Shown: positions 46,958 through 57,922, counted from the first letter of the stretch. The stretch: DNA of 64,000 nucleotides from Tenrec ecaudatus (GCF_050624435.1 NC_134538.1:122113937-122177936); one strand, 5' to 3'. Made by a program: numbers and translations. Notes: generated from the letters alone by a model not told the origin.

Positions 46958-47025
46958 GCTGCAGCTTCCCACATCTCGCAAGAGCTGCGGCTTCCCACAT
47001 CTCGCGAGAGCTGCGGCTTCCCACA
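46958..47025 (-). repeat. 26-base terminal repeat units at LTR 5' edge
   Basis: Two full units (46958-46983, 46984-47009) and a 16-base partial unit (47010-47025) share GCTGCGGCTTCCCACA on the plus strand. Each begins, on the minus strand, with the same TGTGGGAAG as the LTR start. Confidence 0.9.
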
Positions 47026-47031
47026 GTCAGC

Positions 47032-48884
47032 GATTCTCATCGGCTCAGTGTCTACCTTGCTCAGTGTCTACCTGTCAGACACACGGAGACTGGATCCCCG
47101 GCAGAAGTTACAACCTGTATAAAGCGCTAAGATGGCCAAGAATGTCTCTTGGGTGAGGAGTTCAAAGAAGGCAGTGGGGCTGGAAGAACACAAATGACCA
47201 AGTCAGGGTCATGAGGTGAGATTAGAGAGACACGAAGGACTCTGCTTAATTACTGATAAATGTACATGTTCTCGGAATGTTCATCACTCCTGATTCAGCT
47301 TCTGTGCTCTGTGGTTATCGGAGTCACTCCATGTATCTCCCCTCACCTGGGACTCTGACAACCCTTTTAATATTTCTTCAGTCTTCGTTGACTCATCTTG
47401 TTCCCACTCCTTAAATGCTGACACTCTGCCATGTTCTTCCTGAACGTATGTTTTTTTCCTCCCTCTGCACACTCTCCCTCAGCATCTCGGCCTCTCTTGC
47501 ACCTACCTAAAGGCTCCCGATCTGAATCTCTGGTCTTCTTTTCTCCCAAGTCTTTGACTTAAATGTTCCATAGACGGCACCATTCCCTCAAACCAATTAC
47601 CTTTGTCTTTTTTGAGGTAGAACCTCCATCCATCCAAAAGTCAAAATTGTCTGCATCACCTTTAACTTCCTCTCCTGTCTCAAACTTTCACAACTAATAA
47701 TTCACCATGTTTTACAGTTTTGACTCCTAAATATTCTTGAATACAACCTTTCTCCACCAGCCCTGGAACACAAAAGGACTCAGAATATCTTTTTTCAACT
47801 AGGAAAATACCTCCCAATGATCTCTTTATCTTCATCTTTCTCCCCTCCATTCTATTTCCCAGAGAAGTACCAAAGCAATCTAAAATGGAAAGCTGTCTAG
47901 GAAAACTACTTCCCAACTAAGTGCTGTTTTGTGGTCAGGTCAAAGCTCCTTGATAGGACAGGGCATGCATTCCATGGCACCTCCTTTATAGGCATATTCC
48001 AACCATCCAGTGCTGCATAGACTTCCTTGAACAAGCAAAAGGGACACTTCTTTGGGACGGGCAGGCTAACACATCCTTGATTTTTTTCCTTGCATCTATC
48101 ATGATACCTACCACATCCTATGGAAATTACCCGCCCTCCTAAATTGGGTGAGACCAAATAGGTCTTATTCTTCTTGGACAACTCTAGAGCCCAGCATTTA
48201 TAGCCTCACTTACTGTGTATTTATCAGGTGCTTATTATCTCCAGAGATGCTAAAGAAACATCAATGAACAAAGTCTCAGACCCTAATTCTGTTACACTCT
48301 CGGGAGGGGACGCGGGGACGTTGCTACTGCATAAGAGGCAGTGCTTGAAATCAGGAGTTTTGAGAACTGTACAAATGAAAGATTCTTCTTAAACCACTGT
48401 CTAAGCACACGTCTGGAACAGTGCTCTGACTCATTTTTCCTTTAGACAACAAATATGGCAGTGACGAAGGTAACTTTAGAACGGATTGGGCTGCCCTAAC
48501 TCTGGACCCTGTGGTCATAGTCAATGATAATTCTCTTCGCCAGTGCAACACAGTTTTCTACATTCACAGAGCTGTAGCTCTAGTTTCTGAGGCAGGGAAG
48601 GAATGGTTTAAAGATTTTTCAAAGATACTGCAAGATAACGTCACATTAGTAAGCTATTTCCCTTACCCTGCTCTCTTTATACTATAAGAGGGAAATTGGC
48701 ATATTTTCTCTTTCCTCAAAATGTGCTTATTAGATAACTTCTTAAACGAGTTCTTACTCGTGGATGATATAATAAGTTAGTCATATGTTCCACAAAAGCA
48801 ACAACATAGGACAATAACACTGTCATAGGAACATATGAGGTTTGAAGTGACTGTACTTTCCTCTTGCTGCCCCCATTTAAATGC
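47032..48884. other. Intron, no feature recognised
   Basis: About 1.85 kb. 47280-48200 is pyrimidine-rich on the plus strand and looks like an old repeat I cannot name. No coding signal. Confidence 0.4.
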
Positions 48885-49015
48885 ACTCAGGCTGGTGGCA
48901 ATGGTGGACTGCTGACTTTCCCTGGAGAAACAGGAGGCTTTCAGCTCCCCTAAAGACGTACCGTCTCAGGAACCTTACAGAGGGTTTTTCTCAGTCAGAA
49001 TTGACTTGGTAGCAG
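48885..49015 (+). repeat. AfroSINE, diverged
   Basis: Sense copy: GGTGGCAATGGTGGACTGCT, ACCGTCTCAGGAACCTTACA, CAGTCAGAATTGACTTGGTA. Confidence 0.7.
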
Positions 49016-49395
49016 GCGGGTTGTTTGTTGTTTTTCCCTAGAGGTCTAAATATCTGGATTCTTGACTTTGCTGATTAATTTCCTCATGAGTTTCCATGAT
49101 TTTTCAAACTCAATGCCTCTTTATACTCTGAAATTCTAAAGACTCTTCTACTTCTGGGGAGTAAGTTTAAATTACTTCCCTCGTGCATTCCCTGAGCTCT
49201 CCATGCTTATAAAGGTGCTTGGTGGGTACTGGCAAATTCAGCACGGGGGCCACATCTCCCCTCCTCTAGCTTCTCTATCACAGGAGGCAGGGGTTCCATG
49301 GGACTGTGCCCTCCATTTTTTTTTTACCTATCTGACACCTGTTCTTCCCCAGACATCCCACCTCTCAGCTGGGTTGGAGAAGTCATTGCAATGAC
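49016..49395. other. Intron, no feature recognised
   Basis: No repeat or coding signal recognised. Confidence 0.4.
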
Positions 49396-50050
49396 TACAC
49401 AGAAGCACCTGACAAAACTCACAATTACCGGAGTTTATTAGAGAAGTAAGCAGGTTATCACAAGTCAGGATCATAACGCAGTAAGGAGACGGGCCTCAGC
49501 AACACCTCTCCTCGGCCAGCAGCCAAGTCTGTCTCTAGCCCTCAGCCTCCCTCCCGGCCACATGGTCCCTTGACCTCCCTCGGTCTCTGCGGACCAGGAA
49601 GCCACCCCACTGCTCGGTCTCACAGTCTCCGTACTGCTGCTCTGTTCTCTCTCGTGGTCTTCTCGTCTGGGCCTCCGGTCTCAGCCCCACTGTGCCCCAC
49701 TGATAGCTCTTCCTCTGATGGTCCCGGGTTTCTCTCTGTGCTCCTGCTTCTGAGGTAGCTTTTACACACAGAGGGGTGGCTTTGGATCACATCCCCAAGG
49801 AAACAAAGGGTAGGGACTTGGTTCACACCCCCTACTAAATTGGAGACTTAATTCCCCCTTAATCCTGGCCATTAGCACAATAGGAACTCCCTCCCGAGTA
49901 GGATTAAAGCCAAAGGTAACAAACCAGAATTATAATGATCAGACATTACATAAGGAATTATGGCTAAAGGGAGCATATAAAGTAATCGACTAACTCTCAG
50001 TAGCTCAGGGTAATAATGGAGTGTGCCCTTCTCCCCTAGCCTGCACTAAG
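49396..50050 (-). mobile_element. Probable retroviral solo LTR
   Basis: On the minus strand a GC-rich stretch is followed by TTACTTCTCTAATAAACTCC (AATAAA at 49434-49439) and a short tail GTCAGGTGCTTCTGTGTAGT, the pattern of an R-U5 region. The upstream AT-rich segment would be U3. I could not define matching flanking duplications, so the ends are approximate and the family is not named. Confidence 0.6.
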
Positions 50051-51392
50051 CCTGCCCTTCCACCTCCTCTCCCACCTCAGTAAGTGACGCTGTTTTTCCA
50101 AATGCTTCATTCAGCCAGCACTCAGGATACCGCTCTTGATTCCTTCTTCCTACATGTCTCCCAAATCTGCTGATTGTGCTTCATCCTGACCAGCATCCCC
50201 CTCACTTCAGCCCTAATTACACACCTACAAATTTGCGCCTGGATTTTGGCTTTATTCCAGCTGATTATTCAGTCGGTAGTGCGTATATATTTTCAGGGCT
50301 CTCTAAATAGATATTTAAAATGGCATTGTAAGTCTAATATGATAAACAGTCTAGTCGACAACACTGAATGTCTTTCCATGGCCCAAATGACAGAAGCCAA
50401 AGCCTCCTGGTGCTCTATGGACCACAGGTTTCTGCCTCACCTCACCGCCTGATCCAGCCATGACCAAATGCTCAGGTTTCCTTGGCGCCGCCTATTTTAA
50501 ACCTCCGTGCCCTCGGTGTGGGCTGTCGCTCTGGCTCACTGCACACCCTGCTCCTCTCCAAGCAGGGTGTCTTTGGCTGACTCTCCCAGCCAGCAGCTCT
50601 CCTTTCTCTTCGTTCCCTGCGAGCATCGCACTTTATAAGGACTGCTCCGTGTCCACCTTCCCCCTAGAATGTCAGGGCTAGGAGACGAGGTCAGGATGAG
50701 TCCGTCCATTCCAGCCTCTCCCCAGCACCAAGGCTCATGCAATTGCACTAGGGATTTGTGAACTAAACGGGTAGACTAATCCTAACTGGAAGGATGAAGA
50801 ATGAACATATTGTTAGAAAGCCTAAGAAACCGTTTCCCCTCCAAAGGCATACACGGTCACATTTTTATCTTTGGTGAATATCTACTAACATTCCAGATGT
50901 AAATTCCGGACTGTTACATCTTCAGGCAAATTTGTACTTCATCGGACCCACAGTCAGGCGGCATTTAGCTGCCCACGGTGCCCGTCTGGGCTGACTCACT
51001 CCCACTGGACTGTTTGCGGTTAGCTTCCACAGCTGTGGCGGAGTTCTCAGTGCCCATCACTGCTCTTTGAGCTCAGAGTGTAACCGACGCAGAAGAAGAA
51101 AACAACAGGAGCCTTCTTCTTCAGCCTTTCAGCCGAGAACCAGCAGCAGCCTTCCCTACAGACGCACACAGCAGCTGTCACAGATGATGTTTAGTTTGCA
51201 CAAGAAAATAGAAGCCGTGAACAGAACCTGGAGATACACGCATGCTCCTAGCTTCTGAACTTCTCCTCGGTACATGAATTTTACTGAAATCTTTTATTTC
51301 TTTGGAAATGAAAACTGAGTTTTCCCCAAATGCTAAAAACAAAGGTAGGTTTTTCTAAGTACCAAAACAAACAAACAAAAAAACCCAAACAA
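50051..51392. other. Intron, no feature recognised
   Basis: No recognised repeat. Short ORFs at 50174-50681 have no motif. Confidence 0.4.
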
Positions 51393-51565
51393 ACAATCCA
51401 ACCCCATTGCCATCAAATTGGTTCCAACTCATAGAGGCTCAATAGAACAATACAGAACTGCCCTATGGGATTTCCAAGATGGTAAATCTTTACCGAAATC
51501 TACAGACTGGCGCATGTTTCTCCCATGGAGAAGCTGGTGGGTTCAAACCACAAGCCTTTCAGTGA
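51393..51565 (-). repeat. AfroSINE
   Basis: Antisense copy: CATTGCCATCAAATTGGTTC, CAGAACTGCCCTATGGGATT, GGTGGGTTCAAACCACAAGC. Its 5' end is missing, next to the following LTR. Confidence 0.82.
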
Positions 51566-51589
51566 AATATTTGTACAACGAATGCACTG

Positions 51590-52067
51590 TGACCGGTACA
51601 TAATCTCCTGTCAACTTGAGCAAAGAAGTGGAGTCTAGCCTGTCCATCAGGTCGCAGGGGGATGACCTAATTTGGAGGTGTGACAGAGATAAATAGCTCA
51701 CTAAAGGCCAGAACCCACTCTCTCTGCTTCCCTTTCCTGCTGTTGAAACTCTCAGAGACCTGGAGGAGACACAGAGAGACCCGCAACACTGTTGAGATGC
51801 TTCCACTGCCACTGGATCCACAAGACCTTCTACCCACTGGCCTGTGATCGTCCTGCATTCTGTATCATTGCATGTGTTACGTGAGTCTGAAGAGGAATTT
51901 ATAGACTAGTATCAGACATATGGGCTAATATCAGACTTATGGACTTGATCTGGACTGGGATGGGATGTTTCTTAATAAACAATTCCTCGTTAATATAAAG
52001 TTCTTTCCTATACATCTGTGAGTGTCCCTGGATTTGTTCCCCTCGTCCACTTGGACGGACACACACA
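51590..52067 (+). mobile_element. ERVL/MLT2-like LTR
   Basis: Sense LTR of about 478 bases. It has an MLT2-like start (TCCTGTCAACTTGAGC), CTGTGATCGTCCTGCATTCT in the middle and a 3' region with TTTCTTAATAAACAATTCCT. Flanks CACTG (51585-51589) and CACTC (52068-52072) are a plausible 5-base duplication with one change. Confidence 0.65.
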
Positions 52068-53640
52068 CACTCAAGGCTCCTGTGCGCTAGACCCAAGAGT
52101 AGGAATTCATTCAGTTAACAAATATTTATTGAGCATCAGGCATGTGGTGAAAACTGTCGTGGGATTACAATTTGATCGATTTAATAATGTGCTTTGGTGT
52201 TCTTTTTCTGGGTACCTTATGACCCATCAAAAAATGATGTAATTGGTTTGAACATTTTTTCCACTCCCAGATTAGATGGAGTCCAGTTCACGAGAAAGGA
52301 GAGGCGTGAAGAAGAAAGGGAGAGGCGGGCTGAGGGACGGGAAAATGGGAGAGAAGGGAAAGGGACCAGAGGGCCGCAATAGCACAAGGTGCGGGGGAAT
52401 CCCCCATAGGAGGCCTTGTTCTCGAACCTCCCTGGGTTTCAGAGCAAGAAAGAGCTGCTGGGAGGGTTTGGGAAGCAGAGGGTAAACGGAAACCCATTCT
52501 CCTTTTCCCCAGGGTGGGGACCTGTATGTATCTTGGGCCTGGAGAACAAGAAGACTGCAGAGAGCTCCTGTGCCCATCGCTGTATCAGATAAGACCCAAC
52601 AAGGGAAAGAGAAACACTGAACATAAGGGGACTTGCAAAAGTTCATGGGAAAACAATTGGAATTCAAAAAATAGACGGAAAATTTCCACCAATTTTTTTG
52701 CCGTTTCCCTTATATGTAACTGAGGACATTTTCATGGTGATTAGGAATGGTTTACACAGGTGATGGGGAACCCAGAAGCCAACCGGAATAATAACACAAT
52801 CTAGAGAGAAGCAGCAGCAGGAAGCCACAGCTACCCAGGGTGGAAGGACAAAAGGAGGAGGTGGTGTTACTGGAGCCCAGAGGTCAAGGTCATCCAGCAG
52901 ACCTGTTCAGAGGAAGTGGAACACTGAGGAAATGCAGCTGCTAATGACGAAACACAGAAATTGGGGGAGACCCCGGGCTCTTCCTCCTTTTGACCTTCCA
53001 ATCTCTCACAAATGCTTCATATGATCCAAGCCCAACTATATGAAGCATTCTAGCTGCCATGGGAAGTTCAACCTGCCTGGGTCAGCCGCTCTGTAATGCA
53101 GCAGGGAAGGGGTGAGGCATGGCCCTGATGCCCAACAATCCATGAGAAAATGGCTGCACTGGATATAGGTCTTGGGACCCGTGCCCTGGAAAGGCCCATA
53201 TATGGCAAGGAAGTCTGAAGACTTGAAGGGAAAGGGCTTGGAAGTTGGAACAAGGAAAGCAAGTGTGGGATCTACTTCAAGAGGAAATAAAAAGCACATG
53301 GGCCTTCAGACATCTCAATGGATTCTAGCTTTTATAGAAGACAACTCTGAGAAGGCCAGACATGGATGCCAGCCAAGATGAGTTGGCTCTGTGTAGCTGC
53401 TCCCAACACGCACTTCCAATCAGATACCACACTTAGACCATCCTCCAAAGAAGAAGGGAGGAGACTCTTGAGTGAGAGGATTGGAGGCTAGGTCAAAGTT
53501 CACTTGCAGATACAGGAAGGAAGGAACCTAAACTGATGAACAGACTCAGTCTCTCAGCAAAAAGTGCTCCCTGGATGGAAGGGGACGTTGAACACAGCAC
53601 AGGTAATGTGCAGTCAGAAACAGATCATGTTAAAGGAGAC
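52068..53640. other. Intron with one MITE, otherwise unrecognised
   Basis: A MIR-like tail (AACAAATATTTATTGAGCAT) lies near 52120 and a MITE at 52624. The 52270-52670 block is purine-rich and gives ORFs on both strands without motifs. Confidence 0.4.
52624..52712. mobile_element. Short inverted-repeat MITE, diverged
   Basis: Left arm TAAGGGGACTTGCAAAAGTT followed by CATGGGAAAA, right arm TTTTTTTGCCGTTTCCCTTA. Same design as the element at 26722-26805 but more decayed. Confidence 0.45.
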
Positions 53641-54156
53641 TGTGTTAGTCTGGGTACTTTAAAGAAACAAATCCACAGCAACTCATGTATAAGAGAGAGT
53701 TTTATATAAAGGTTAAATGTTCATCAAGACAACATCCCAACCCAGTGCTGCCCAAGCCCACAAGTCCAACATTAACCCATATGTCCAACAGCAGTCCACA
53801 AAGTCCTCCTCCATCTCACAAAACAGACGCAAAGATGCCAACTGCAAGAGGAAAGCCGAGTCAGTGAATGTGTAAGCATCTCAGTGCTGGCAGGGGTCTC
53901 CACACGGCTGCTCCAGCACCCAGTGCTGCATCAGGGTAGGTCCATGCGGCTCCTCCTCAGAGATGTCTTGCAGGAAATCAGCCTTGCAAGCTGAAGCAGG
54001 GAACTGCTAAGGCAGCTGCACCTTGGGGTGACCATCACAAAGCAAGAGACCCGAGAACTAGAAAGGCGAGGCTCACTGAGCCATTTATCCCTTCGCCCTT
54101 CAATTAACCCCACATGTGTTTATCAGCCAGGTTGGCACAATAAACTGACTAACTCA
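53641..54156 (-). mobile_element. ERVL-type solo LTR with perfect 5-base target duplication
   Basis: Read on the plus strand the 516-base element runs from TGTGTTAGTCTGGGTACTTT to GGCACAATAAACTGACTAAC then TCA. It is flanked by GAGAC at 53636-53640 and 54157-54161. Five-base duplications and the MLT2-like ends indicate an ERVL-class LTR on the minus strand. No internal region is present. Confidence 0.78.
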
Positions 54157-54161
54157 GAGAC

Positions 54162-54535
54162 ACACAGTCCTCACAGACTGGTGATATTTAATCCCAGTCT
54201 TGAGATATGAATAAAGATTTAACAAGCATATCCTATCTGGAAGGATGGAAATTAATAACATCAGAGGAAATAACGAATGCGATGCATGGAGGCATAGGGA
54301 TATTCCCAGAAGCGCACTAAAGGTAGCTGGAGATGATACTTATTTGACAGATTTTTGTGGTCATGTAATACTCCTGCAACTTGATATTTCGAAGACACAG
54401 AAATGAAGAGGGAGAGGGAGCTAGGCAAGTAAAACAAAATATAAACAGAGACTTGAGAATAGAATTAAACTTGGAATGGGTAAATCATTATCTCTTAAAC
54501 TTTCAGAGTCTCTTTCTAAAGGATGCAAGAGAAAG
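54162..54535. other. Intron, no feature recognised
   Basis: AT-rich, with no recognised repeat. Confidence 0.4.
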
Positions 54536-54640
54536 ATAAAGCTGTCGACACCCTTCAAGATTTAAAGTCTCAGAAATGCAAGTTCTACTCTGTTCTAGGA
54601 GGTCGTCATGAGTTGGAATTGACTTGATGGCTGTTAGTTT
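54536..54640 (+). repeat. AfroSINE 3' part with GTT tail
   Basis: AAGTCTCAGAAATGCAAGTT, then GTCGTCATGAGTTGGAATTG and GACTTGATGGCTGTTAG, followed by a (GTT)n run to about 54673. Confidence 0.75.
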
Positions 54641-54772
54641 TGTTGTTGTTGTTTGTTGTTGTTGTTGTTGTTGAAGTTTTCTAAGGTTCCTCGCCTGTTT
54701 GCTGTTTTCCTGTTCCCCTCCCAATGCACTGACTGAATAGAAGCAGTACATTCCTTATCCAATTCCCATTAC

Positions 54773-54915
54773 CTTTGAGTCACTGTATTACAGAGTAGAA
54801 CTACTCGAGTGGGTTTTCTTGGCTGTAATCTTGAAAGATCCAGATTTCCAGGCTTTTCCTCTATGGTCGCACTGATGGATACAAACTGGCCACCTTTGGG
54901 TTAATAATCTAGCAT
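54773..54915 (-). repeat. AfroSINE variant, diverged
   Basis: Antisense SINE: TTGAGTCACTGTATTACAGA, GAGTAGAACTACTCGAGTGG, GATACAAACTGGCCACCTTT. It sits just before an RTE 3' end. Confidence 0.6.
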
Positions 54916-54919
54916 CGCT

Positions 54920-56160
54920 TGTTGTTGTCAGGTGTCATCGAGCCAGTTCGGATTCACAGCCATGCTATGCACAACAGAATAAAACACTGCCTGGTCCTGT
55001 ACGATAGCTGTGATTGTTGTTGTGTTTGAACCCTTCAGTGTCGTCGCTATGTCAATCATTGTTGTTCAGGGTCTTCCTGTTTCCTGCTGAACCTCTACTA
55101 AGCAAAGTGTCCTTTTCCAGGTACAAGTCACTCTTGACAGTATGTCCAAAGGAATGTTTTTGGCTTTACATCCTCTAAGACAGATTTGTTCTTCTAGTGG
55201 TCCATGGTACTTCCAATATTCTTCCACTAGAATGTAAACGCATCAATTCTTCCAAGGTCTTCCTCACTCATTGTCCAACTCTCACGTGTAAATAAGAGAA
55301 CAGAAATACTATGGCTTGGGTCGGATGCACATTAGTCCTTAAAGAACATTTCAAAGAGGGCTTATGTAACAGGTGTGCCCAATGCATTTGATTTATTGAG
55401 ATTGTGGCTTCCATGAATATTGCCTATGGATCTAAGCAAAATGCAATCCTTGACAATTTCAATCTTTTCTCTGTTTATTGTCATCTTCCAGCTATGAAGA
55501 TTTGGATTTTCTTTACATTCAGTCCCAATCCATATTGAAGGCTACAATCTTGGATTTTCAACAGCAAGACCTTCAAGTACTCCTCACAAGCAAGGTTATA
55601 CCATTTGTATATCAAAGGTTGCTAATAAGCCTTTCTCCAATTCTGACACCACATTCTTCTTCATATAATCCAGCTTCTTGGATAATTTACTCAACATACA
55701 GATTAAATAAGTATGGCAAAAGGATACAGCCTTCCCTGGTTATAAACTGCAAAGCATTCCCTTGTCTTATTCAACCGATTTCCTCTTGGTCCAAGCACAG
55801 GTTCTGAATGACCACAATGAATTGTTTGGAAATTCCCATTCTTCTCAATGTTACTAATAGTTGTTAAGACCCACACAGGTGAAAGTCTGTGTATAGTTCA
55901 GCGGTTCTCAACCTGTGGGTTGCGACCCCTTTGGGGGGTCAAACGACCCTTTCACAGTAGTCGTCTGACTCATAACAGTAACAAAATTACAGTTATGAAG
56001 TAGCAACAAAAATAATTTTATGGTTGGGATTACCACAACATGAGGAACTGTATTAAAGGGTCGCGGCATGAGGAAGGTTGAGAACCTTTGCTATAGATGC
56101 TAAAACACAAGTACCGTAGATATCTTTCTGGTATTCTCTGCTATTTACAGACCACTAACG
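54920..56160 (-). mobile_element. RTE/BovB-like LINE, 5'-truncated, carrying a SPIN element
   Basis: Antisense copy from the 3' end (TTGTTGTCAGGTGTCATCGA) to the polymerase region. RTE sequence is split at about 55898 and resumes at about 56091. The frame is decayed throughout. Confidence 0.85.
55899..56090. mobile_element. SPIN-type non-autonomous hAT transposon, 192 bases
   Basis: The left end CAGCGGTTCTCAACCTGTGG and the right end GGTTGAGAACCTTTG are imperfect inverted repeats of the SPIN family. Internal blocks AAATTACAGTTATGAAGTAG and TTTTATGGTTGGG, then CACAACATGAGGAACTG, also fit. Flanks GTATAGTT (55891-55898) and CTATAGAT (56091-56098) match at six of eight positions, as expected for an 8-base hAT duplication. 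Part of the region after the left end is shorter than I recall for the family, so a small internal deletion is likely. It has no transposase and was mobilised in trans. Confidence 0.85.
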
Positions 56161-56374
56161 TCTACCAAAACCTTGGCAAATCTCCCGGGGCTCATCGCCT
56201 TTTCAATGAGGCCAGTGGAGTGGTAGGTTGACCATGACCTGAGTTTCACCTCTGAGGAGCACCAGCTTCAGTTTGCATATAACAAGTTTCCTAAAATGTA
56301 TCCTTATTGTAGATTTCATGGGGTTATTTCTAGACCTAATCTTGAACTAAAGTGTTAGATATCAAGGTACTCAG

Positions 56375-56640
56375 GTAGTCTTTTTAGTTTTTAATTTTAT
56401 TGACATAGATTTCATGTATGGTACAATTCAGTAATTCAATCCTACTCAAAAGTGTTGAGCAATCACCAGCACAATTTCTGAACAATTTCTTTTCTTGTAC
56501 TCATTGGTACTAGCTCTGAATTTCCACTCAACCGTCTTTGCCACACCCCTAAGAAACCATCAATCCAGTTACTGCCCTATAGATTTGCTTATCCTGGATT
56601 TCCTGTACAGAAAATCATACGAAAGAAAAAGCAAATAACA
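56375..56640 (-). mobile_element. Old L1 (L1M-type) 3' end
   Basis: Antisense old L1 3' UTR: TTTAATTTTATTGACATAGA, GTATGGTACAATTCAGTAAT, GAGCAATCACCAGCACAATT. Confidence 0.65.
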
Positions 56641-56949
56641 AGAAATAAAACAAACCGAGGAAACCTCAATGGAAAGCAGTAATAAGAAAAGGCAGACAAA
56701 ATAAAAAACTATAACAAATTAAAATGGGTCAAATGGGGATCAAACTCTAAGATATTAAATTTATCCTAACTACATCTGCATTCGTCCACTTTCCGATGGG
56801 ATCTGTCTGATAGCAAAGCGCTTCACGCTCCTGGTCAGAGAGGCTTCACCGGAGGCAAGACCTCTGCTTGTCCACCCTAAAAACCTGCTCGAGGTTTATT
56901 ACCGCCTGCTTTCTTTTTGATTGAGGTTTTTGGGTGGTTTTATTTTGTT
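56641..56949. other. Intron, no feature recognised
   Basis: A-rich start, then unrecognised sequence up to the GT-rich repeat. Confidence 0.45.
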
Positions 56950-56951
56950 AG

Positions 56952-56982
<31 letters not shown>

Positions 56983-57440
56983 TGTGTGTGGTGTGTGTGT
57001 GGTGTGTGAGTGTGTGTGTGAGTGTGTGTGTGTGTGGTGTGTGTGTGTGGTATGTGAGTGTGTGTGGTGTGTGTGTGTGGTGTGTGTGTGGTGTGTGTGT
57101 GTGTGTGGTGTGTGTGTGGTGTGTGTGGTGTGTGTGTGTGTGGTGTGTGTGTGTGGTGTGTGTGTGGTGTGTGTGTGGTGTGTGGTGTGTGCGTGTGTGT
57201 GTGTGGTGTGTGTGTGTGTGGTGTGTGTGTGAGTGTGGGTGTGTGTGGTGTGTGTGTGTGGTGTGTGCGTGTGTGTGGTGTGTGTGTGTGGTGTGTGTGT
57301 GAATGTGTGTGTGTGAATGTGTGTGTGTGAATGTGTGTGTGTGGTGTGTGTGTGAGTGTGGGTGTGTGGTGTGTGTGTGGTGTGTGTGTAGTGTGTGTGT
57401 GTGGTGTGTGTGTGTGTGTGTGGTGTGTGTGGGGGGGTAT
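56950..57440. repeat. GT-rich minisatellite/microsatellite, about 490 bases
   Basis: TG runs are broken at irregular steps of 8 to 20 bases by GG (GTGTGGTGTG units), with occasional GA or CG changes. It produces long spurious Cys/Val and His/Thr/Pro ORFs on the two strands. It lies about 0.7 kb from FBXL13 exon B, within the intron. Confidence 0.97.
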
Positions 57441-57678
57441 GTTTTCCTGTATATGGCGTCCAGGAAAGATAAATCTATAGAGAGCGTAATTGTATTGATA
57501 GTTCCTTAGAGTTGTGGCAGGGGAGGTTGGGGGAAACGGGGAGCTAAGAACAATGTGTGCAAGAGTGAAGAAATGTTCTAAAGTCATTGTAGTGCACAGC
57601 CCTTTGTAATAAGTTTAACCCACTGAATTGTAAGACATGTGAATTACACGTCAATAAAACGGTTTAATTTTTTTAATA
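57441..57678 (+). mobile_element. Old L1 (L1M-type) 3' end
   Basis: Sense 3' end: CACTGAATTGTAAGACATGT, GAATTACACGTCAATAAAAC, then a T/A-rich tail. Confidence 0.7.
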
Positions 57679-57714
57679 AAAGAGATTAAATAAACTATTT
57701 ACAAAAGCAGAGCT

Positions 57715-57922
57715 GGGGGAAGATGGATGCCACACCACATGACCATCACCCAGGAGCAGAAGCTAAGAGATAAGGCCCTTCCTCCAGAATCTACGCACAG
57801 AGAACACTTTCCTCCAGACACTACATCTCAACTTCAGACTTCTAGCCGCCTAAACTGTGAAGAAATAAGTCTGCTGGTGAAAGCTATAGTTTCAATTATA
57901 GTAGCTCTAGAAAACTAAGACA
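57715..57922 (+). mobile_element. MLT1-like (MaLR) LTR 3' part
   Basis: The end of a MaLR LTR: GCCGCCTAAACTGTGAAGAA, ATAAGTCTGCTGG, closing with GAAAACTAAGACA. The 5' limit is uncertain. Confidence 0.65.

Larger units (their letters stand above)
46618..47025 (-). mobile_element. IAP-like (class II, ERVK) solo LTR, 408 bases
   Basis: On the minus strand the element starts TGTGGGAAGCCGCAGC and ends CGCGCGACACA, the TG...CA form of an LTR. Flanks are ATCAGC (46612-46617) and GTCAGC (47026-47031), a 6-base target duplication with one change, as expected of class II retroviruses. U3 contains CCATTACAAGATGGCGCCGG and AAGTGGTAAACAACCACTT, reminiscent of rodent IAP LTRs. A TATATAAG box lies at 46742-46749 and an ATTAAA signal at 46682-46687. 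CpG dinucleotides are well kept, so it may be fairly young. No internal viral genes are present. The family name is inference. Confidence 0.82.

Noticed and set aside
56921-57587. Long ORFs on both strands (Cys/Val-rich on plus, 215-codon His/Thr/Pro-rich on minus)
   Set aside because: They are translations of the GT-rich simple repeat, which is open in several frames. No coding evidence.
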